17,517 bases of DNA from DASVEG01 sp035540495 (GTDB lineage: Bacteria > Actinomycetota > Acidimicrobiia > Acidimicrobiales > CADCTF01): contig DATLGL010000055.1 in assembly GCA_035540495.1 (NCBI GenBank), positions 1 to 17,517 on the forward strand, given 5' to 3'. The position numbers were made by a program, and so were the translations under genes. Positions 13,676 to 17,517 of this stretch are shown here, in pieces (position 1 is the stretch's first letter; each line of letters starts with the position of its first letter). Below the pieces are notes generated by a model. That model was not told where the DNA came from, made no database searches, and worked only from the letters and a program-made list of their open reading frames with translations.

Positions 13676-15951
13676 GCACCTCCGCCACCGACAACGTCTC
13701 GAATCGCCTCGAGCTCGCCCTCGGCGGGATGACGTGCGCCTCGTGCGCGGCTCGGATCGAGAAGCGGCTCAACAAGCTCGAGGGCGTGGAGGCGAGCGTC
13801 AACTACGCGCTCGAGAGGGCGGCGGTGACGTTCGATCCCTCGGTGACCCCGGAGCAGCTGCTCGGTGCGGTCGAGGCCATCGGGTACACGGCTTCGATCG
13901 TCGAAGACGCCGCTCCGGCGCACGAGGACGTCCGCACCGAGTCACCGCACGCCGAGCGCGACGGCGACCGCGACGCCGTGCTACGAGCGATGCGGACGCG
14001 GCTCGTCGTGTCGTCGGTTCTCACCGCTCCCGTGCTCGTCCTCGCGATGATCCCGGCGCTCCAGTTCGACAGCTGGCAGTGGCTGTCGTTCGCTCTGGCA
14101 GGTCCCGTCGTCGCGTGGGGAGGCTGGCCGTTCCACCGAGCGGCCTGGCTGAACCTCAAGCACGCGGCTGCGACCATGGACACGCTGATATCGGTCGGGA
14201 CGCTCGCCGCGTTCGGATGGTCGGCGTGGGCGTTGTTCATCGGCGAGGCCGGCGACCCCACCATGCGGATGACGTTCGATCTCGCCCCGTCCGTCGGGGC
14301 AGGAGCGAACGAGGTCTATCTGGAAGTGGCGACGGTCGTCGTGTCCTTCATCCTCGCTGGCCGCTACTTCGAGATGAAGGCGAGGCGGAACGCCGGCGCC
14401 GCGCTCAGAGCGCTGCTCGAGCTCGGCGCGAAGGACGTTGCGGTGATCCGTGAGGGGAACGAGGTTCGGATCGCGATCGAGCAGCTGCAGGTCGGCGACC
14501 GGTTCGTGGTGAGACCGGGCGAGAAGGTGGCGACCGACGGCATCGTGGAGGATGGCTCCTCCGCGATCGACGCGTCGCTCCTCACCGGCGAGTCGATCCC
14601 GGTCGAGGTCGGGCCGGGTGATGCCGTTACGGGCGCCACCGTGAACGCGGGCGGCCGGCTCGTCGTGCGAGCGACGCGCGTCGGCGCCGATACTGCGCTC
14701 GCCCAGATCGCGCGGCTGGTGACGGAAGCGCAGGCCGGCAAAGCCTCGGTTCAGCGGGTCGCCGATCGCGTCTCCGCGGTGTTCGTGCCTGTCGTCGTCG
14801 CCTTGGCAGTCGGCACCCTCGGGTGGTGGCTCGCGAACGGTGCGACGGCGTCGAGCGCGTTCACCGCCGCCGTAGCCGTCTTGATCACCGCGTGCCCGTG
14901 CGCGCTGGGCCTCGCGACGCCCACCGCGCTCCTGGTCGGGACCGGGCGGGGCGCACAGCTCGGCATCCTCATCAAGGGGCCTGAGGTGCTCGAGTCGACG
15001 CGCAAGGTCGACACGATCGTCCTCGACAAGACCGGCACGGTGACGACGGGCCAGATGACGCTCGTCGATGTCGTCACCGCTCCGGGGGTGGCGCGCGCAG
15101 ACGTGCTGAGGTACGTCGGCTCGGTCGAGGACGCTTCTGAGCACCCCATCGCACGAGCGATCGCCGCCGGAGCGCGCGACGAACTCGGGCAACTGGCCGA
15201 CGTGGAGTCGTTCGAGGCGATCCAGGGCCTCGGCGTGCAGGGCGTGGTCGAAGGTCACGCGGTTGTCGCTGGGCGGAAGGCGTTCCTCGCCGACTGGGCC
15301 CTCCACGTCGACGGTCCCTTGGCCGACGCCATGGTCGCGGCCGAAGCCAGAGGCCAGACGCCCATCGTCGCCGGTTGGGACGGCGAGGTGCGCGCCGTGC
15401 TGGTCGTCGCCGACGCCGTGAAGCCGGCGTCGGCCGAGGCCGTCGCCCTGTTTCGCCGGTTGGGCCTGCATCCCGTGCTCTTGACGGGTGACAACGAGCG
15501 GGCCGCCAGGGCCGTCGCTTCGAGCGTCGGCATCGACCAGGTGATCGCGGAGGTAATGCCGGAGGACAAGGTCGACGTCGTCCGAAACCTGCAGGACGAC
15601 GGCGCCGTCGTCGCGATGGTCGGTGACGGTGTCAACGACGCAGCAGCCCTCGCCCAAGCCGACCTCGGGCTCGCGATGGGAACCGGTACCGACGCCGCGA
15701 TCGAGGCGTCCGACCTCACCCTCGTTCGCGGCGACCTCCGGGCCGCCGCTGATGCGATCCGGCTCTCGCGGCGCACACTGGCCACGATCAACGGGAACCT
15801 CTTCTGGGCCTTCGCGTACAACGTCGCGGCACTGCCGCTCGCGGCGACAGGCTTCTTGAACCCGATGATCGCCGGTGTGGCGATGGCGCTGTCGAGCGTG
15901 TTCGTGGTGTCGAACAGCCTCCGCCTCAAGCGGTTCAAGACCGCCGCCTGA
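13672..15951 (+). CDS. copA: copper-exporting P1B-type ATPase
   Basis: A 759-residue Cu(I)-translocating ATPase of the inner membrane that uses ATP to export copper. In order: one N-terminal HMA domain with GMTCASC (19-25), two helices before the actuator domain, LLTGES (303-308), the helix 6 metal motif CPC (408-410), the phosphorylation site DKTGT (Asp452), the nucleotide-binding His-Pro (491-492), LLTGDNERAA (603-612), GDGVNDA (651-657), and helices 7-8 with Tyr717-type YN (716-717) and MALSS (738-742) of the Cu(I) class. All key residues are present and the length is normal. ATG 13672 overlaps the preceding stop (ATGA) and has GGAGCAGG upstream. The segment at 190-215 between helices contains an acidic, Met-containing loop. 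Ends in a GC-rich hairpin at 15966-15997. Confidence 0.97.
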   Translation: MSTSATDNVSNRLELALGGMTCASCAARIEKRLNKLEGVEASVNYALERAAVTFDPSVTPEQLLGAVEAIGYTASIVEDAAPAHEDVRTESPHAERDGDRDAVLRAMRTRLVVSSVLTAPVLVLAMIPALQFDSWQWLSFALAGPVVAWGGWPFHRAAWLNLKHAAATMDTLISVGTLAAFGWSAWALFIGEAGDPTMRMTFDLAPSVGAGANEVYLEVATVVVSFILAGRYFEMKARRNAGAALRALLELGAKDVAVIREGNEVRIAIEQLQVGDRFVVRPGEKVATDGIVEDGSSAIDASLLTGESIPVEVGPGDAVTGATVNAGGRLVVRATRVGADTALAQIARLVTEAQAGKASVQRVADRVSAVFVPVVVALAVGTLGWWLANGATASSAFTAAVAVLITACPCALGLATPTALLVGTGRGAQLGILIKGPEVLESTRKVDTIVLDKTGTVTTGQMTLVDVVTAPGVARADVLRYVGSVEDASEHPIARAIAAGARDELGQLADVESFEAIQGLGVQGVVEGHAVVAGRKAFLADWALHVDGPLADAMVAAEARGQTPIVAGWDGEVRAVLVVADAVKPASAEAVALFRRLGLHPVLLTGDNERAARAVASSVGIDQVIAEVMPEDKVDVVRNLQDDGAVVAMVGDGVNDAAALAQADLGLAMGTGTDAAIEASDLTLVRGDLRAAADAIRLSRRTLATINGNLFWAFAYNVAALPLAATGFLNPMIAGVAMALSSVFVVSNSLRLKRFKTAA

Positions 15952-15965
15952 TGCACCGGGACGTT

Positions 15966-15997
15966 CGCCTCGCGCAGCTTCACCGCCGCGCGAGGCG
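15966..15997 (+). terminator. GC-rich hairpin after copA
   Basis: CGCCTCGCGC (15966-15975) pairs perfectly with GCGCGAGGCG (15988-15997) around a 12-base loop, 14 bases after the copA stop. No U-run follows, as is common in high-GC actinobacteria. Confidence 0.6.
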
Positions 15998-16141
15998 GCC
16001 ATCTCGATGGGCGCCGGTCCGGCTGCGGTGTCATCGCGCTTTCGCCAGACGACCGATCGCACCTTGGGTGGTGCAAGGGAAGCGCAAGCTGCACCGGGCG
16101 CGATTGCGGCGTTGATCAGTACCCGATGAGGAGGACGTCAG

Positions 16142-16582
16142 ATGCTGTACGAGGAGTCGATCGAGATCGACGCACCCACAGACGTGGTCTGGTCGGTGCT
16201 CGCAGACGTCGAGCGCTGGCCGTCGTGGACTGCGTCGATGGCGTCCGTCGAGCTCGACGCTGCGACGCTGGAGGTCGGCGCGAAGGCGCGCATCCGTCAG
16301 CCCAAGCTTCCGACCGTCGTGTGGGAGGTGACCGCGGTGGTGCCGGGCCGGTCGTTCCGATGGGAGTCGGCATCGCCGGGCATCTCGACGGTGGCCGATC
16401 ACGTCGTTGCCCCCAGAGCCGGCGGCGGAAGCACGGTGAAGTTGTCCCTCCGCCAGGAAGGCGCTGCCGCCTTCGTCGCCCGGTTGCTGTTCTCCGGCAT
16501 CACCCGTCGCTACATCCGGATGGAAGCGCATGGCCTCCGGCGCCGGAGCGAGGAGCTCGCAGCGACGCTCGGGCAGTCGTAG
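16142..16582 (+). CDS. SRPBCC (START/Bet v1-like) family protein
   Basis: A 146-residue soluble protein. It opens MLYEESIEIDAPTDVVWSVLADVERWPSWTAS, here cited in parts: IEIDAPTDVVWSVLADV (8-24) and WPSWT (27-31), the hallmark first strand and helices of the SRPBCC fold, which forms a deep hydrophobic ligand pocket. The long C-terminal helix is at about 118-142 (ITRRYIRMEAHGLRRRSEEL). Such proteins bind or cyclise hydrophobic small molecules or lipids; no ligand can be named. ATG 16142 follows GAGGAGG with 7 bases between. It stands alone after the copA terminator, and the 190-base gap before it holds no other gene. It converges on the GNAT gene and shares a hairpin with it. Confidence 0.88.
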   Translation: MLYEESIEIDAPTDVVWSVLADVERWPSWTASMASVELDAATLEVGAKARIRQPKLPTVVWEVTAVVPGRSFRWESASPGISTVADHVVAPRAGGGSTVKLSLRQEGAAAFVARLLFSGITRRYIRMEAHGLRRRSEELAATLGQS

Positions 16583-16589
16583 GAGTTAG

Positions 16590-16627
16590 TCCGTCGGCTC
16601 AGGCTGAACGCAGCCTGGGCCGACGGA
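16590..16627. terminator. bidirectional hairpin between convergent genes
   Basis: TCCGTCGGC (16590-16598) pairs with GCCGACGGA (16619-16627), and inside AGGCT (16601-16605) pairs with AGCCT (16612-16616), separated by a 2x2 internal loop, with a 6-base terminal loop. It fills the 53-base gap between the stops of the SRPBCC and GNAT genes. Confidence 0.7.
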
Positions 16628-16635
16628 GCGCGACC

Positions 16636-16992
16636 TCAGGGCGTGGCTGCTGCGATCTGCCTCTGTGGCGCCACGACTTCGTTCACACCTCTCCGAACGA
16701 GTTCGTCGCCGAGCAGCCGAGCGAGGAACGTCGGGATGCCGCGCCCTTGCCAGGCGCGGTCGACGGCGACAGCTGCGGACACGGCGCCCTCCGCCGACAC
16801 CGTCGCCACCGCGGTTCCGACGACGGTGTCGTCGGCCAGGGCCACCACGGCGGCGAGCCACTGGTCGTCCGCGGGTCGTGAGATCGCGGATCGGAAGAGC
16901 CGTTCGATGGCGTCGGAGTCCTTGGGCACTGCCAGCCGGCCGACCACTCGGACCGATGGATCGACCGCAGAGGACGGTTCGCTTGTGCGCAT
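16636..16992 (-). CDS. short GNAT-like N-acetyltransferase
   Basis: A 118-residue protein. The acetyl-CoA pyrophosphate-binding motif is RAWQGRGIPTFLARLL (about 84-99), with the Q-x-x-G-x-G/A-like pattern QGRGIP and the following helix. Strand pairs before it (VVALADDTVVGTAVATV and AVSAAVAVD) match beta 2-4 of the fold. GNAT domains are usually 140-160 residues; here the sequence ends soon after VVAPQRQIAAATP, so the last strands are short or missing, and the first half is brief as well. It may be a minimal or a truncated member. ATG 16992 is taken as start because the similarity begins soon after; the open frame to 17244 is unlike coding sequence and crosses the neighbouring gene. Substrate unknown. 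Confidence 0.6.
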   Translation of the reverse strand: MRTSEPSSAVDPSVRVVGRLAVPKDSDAIERLFRSAISRPADDQWLAAVVALADDTVVGTAVATVSAEGAVSAAVAVDRAWQGRGIPTFLARLLGDELVRRGVNEVVAPQRQIAAATP

Positions 16993-17099
16993 GACGTGAA
17001 CAAACGCCCCCGCCCTGGCACGGCCGTGTCGTTCGACTTGCAGGGTGGGCAAAAGTCGTGCGAAAGACGGGTGGAAGAGCGTTCGTTCACGGTGAGGCC

Positions 17100-17240
17100 A
17101 TGACTCACCATCCCTTCGTCCTCGAGCGGCTGGCGAACGATCGACGCGCCGATCTGCTCTGCGCCGCGTGGCGGTCGCGCCGCGCTCGGGCAGCTTCGCG
17201 TCGACGCCGTCTCGGCGTGCAGGACCGTGGCCTGCGCTGA
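17100..17240 (+). CDS. small basic protein, 46 aa
   Basis: ATG 17100 opens MTHHPFVLERLANDRRADLL, followed by an Arg/Ala-rich helix and TGA at 17240. The layout, a short start, then a Leu/Arg/Asp amphipathic helix and a very basic tail, resembles the tiny uncharacterised proteins common in actinobacteria that are usually annotated as hypothetical. GGTGAGG lies immediately upstream, slightly close for a ribosome binding site. An in-frame start at 17058 would add 14 residues without support. It is divergent from the GNAT gene, with 107 bases between starts, and a stable hairpin follows 37 bases after the stop. No function can be named. Confidence 0.55.
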   Translation: MTHHPFVLERLANDRRADLLCAAWRSRRARAASRRRRLGVQDRGLR

Positions 17241-17277
17241 ACATCCACGGTCGCCGGGCGATGAAGGCGTCTGCAAG

Positions 17278-17297
17278 GGCGGTGACAGCTCACCGCC
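17278..17297 (+). terminator. 8-bp hairpin after the small gene
   Basis: GGCGGTGA (17278-17285) pairs perfectly with TCACCGCC (17290-17297) around the loop CAGC. It follows the stop of the small protein gene by 37 bases and is the likely end of its transcript. Confidence 0.5.
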
Positions 17298-17335
17298 GGA
17301 GGCTCTCGTCATGCAGCCGGCGACGATCACCCGCC

Positions 17336-17362
17336 CGATCGGGGGAACTCGGTTCCCGATCG
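17336..17362. repeat. bulged inverted repeat near the element boundary
   Basis: CGATC (17336-17340) and GGGAAC (17343-17348) pair with GTTCCC (17352-17357) and GATCG (17358-17362), an 11-bp stem with a two-base bulge and a three-base loop. It lies 15 bases before the putative insertion-element end. It may be a terminator or an insertion hot spot. Confidence 0.4.
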
Positions 17363-17377
17363 AAGGCACGTGGCGGG

Positions 17378-17517
17378 TGTCAACGGCCAGTAGGAAATCC
17401 TTGTAGACGGACACGGGAAGTCCGGGGCTGCGGACACCAGAAGTCCCGGTGCGCGGACAGCTCGTCTCCCCGTCGATGGTCTCAGCTCAGGGGCATCACT
17501 CCTTTGCCGGCGGTGGC
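17378..17517. mobile_element. probable end of an IS21-like insertion element, continuing past the window
   Basis: From TGTCAACGGCCAG at 17378 the sequence changes character: no gene, but short repeats at regular spacing (17408, 17431, 17454). A 5'-TG terminus followed by several copies of a transposase-binding repeat is typical of IS21 family ends. A short reverse frame at the edge (17482-17517) reads KGVMPLS and stops at 17482; it could be the end of the element's second gene, but 11 codons prove nothing. The opposite end and the transposase lie outside the window, so target duplication cannot be checked. Confidence 0.4.
17408..17460. repeat. 23-bp-period repeats at the element end
   Basis: CGGACACGGGAAGTCC (17408-17423) and CGGACACCAGAAGTCC (17431-17446) match at 14 of 16 bases. 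A third, partial copy starts CGGACA at 17454. All three starts are exactly 23 bases apart. Each full copy carries GGAC and GTCC in inverted order. Confidence 0.75.

Noticed and set aside
13981..16062. 693-codon reverse open frame opposite copA
   Set aside because: It is Arg/His/Asp-rich, without domains, and lies antisense to a fully conserved CopA.
17282..17288. single GTGACAG, as in the heptamer repeats
   Set aside because: It is part of a hairpin stem and loop and has no partner 11 or 22 bases away, so it is not counted as a SARP-like site. It shows that single heptamers occur by chance.
17474..17517. forward open frame MVSAQGHHSFAGGG at the right edge
   Set aside because: Fourteen codons with no ribosome binding site or likeness to a transposase start; not supportable.
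1..17517. CRISPR array, tRNA, rRNA or riboswitch
   Set aside because: No regularly spaced long repeats, clover-leaf or known leader structure was seen; the only regular repeats are the short ones listed.

Overview
High-GC DNA with actinobacterial character: a DUF222/13E12-type HNH nuclease, an AfsR-like SARP regulator, frequent GTG starts, TAnnnT-like -10 boxes close to start codons, and GC-biased third codon positions. An Acidimicrobiia (Ilumatobacter-like) or related actinomycete chromosome is my guess; the sequence alone does not fix the species.

Layout. 1-1108 (-): 5' part of a DUF222 HNH endonuclease, cut by the window edge. 1192-1374 (+): a small hypothetical protein. 1401-3011 (+): SelO (YdiU) protein AMPylase. 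3029-4030 (-): lipocalin-like protein of unknown function, convergent with selO across a 10-bp hairpin and divergent from 4065-5777 (+), an AMP-forming acyl-CoA ligase. 5784-6437 (-): two-module VOC protein. 6531-6716 (-): C-terminal remnant of a ScyD/ScyE-like beta-propeller protein. 6710-7417 (-): lipoprotein. 7501-8937 (-): DHA2-type MFS exporter. 9060-9392 (-): single-domain rhodanese. Divergent from it, 9515-12511 (+): a 998-residue SARP/AfsR-like ATPase regulator. 12636-15951 (+): a tightly overlapping copper operon (CopZ chaperone, an exported His-rich tandem-repeat protein, CopA P1B-ATPase) behind a CsoR-like palindrome. 16142-16582 (+): SRPBCC protein. 16636-16992 (-): short GNAT protein. 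17100-17240 (+): 46-residue small protein. From about 17378 to the edge: what looks like the end of an IS21-like insertion element.

How the parts may work together. The copper operon is a coherent unit: the cytosolic chaperone hands Cu(I) to the ATPase, and the exported protein between them probably binds metal outside the membrane. The rhodanese, MFS exporter and lipoprotein run in one direction, divergent from the SARP regulator. The most interesting pattern is not a gene. Heptamers close to GTCACAG occur as direct repeats with an exact 11-bp period in three intergenic regions: before the SARP gene, before the lipoprotein gene and before the copper operon. An 11-bp period of heptamers is the known architecture of SARP binding sites, so the regulator in the middle may control itself and both flanking gene groups. 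This is inference and needs testing. The exported copper protein, with two copies of a domain each carrying H-x12-H-x-H, is the most attractive poorly described protein.
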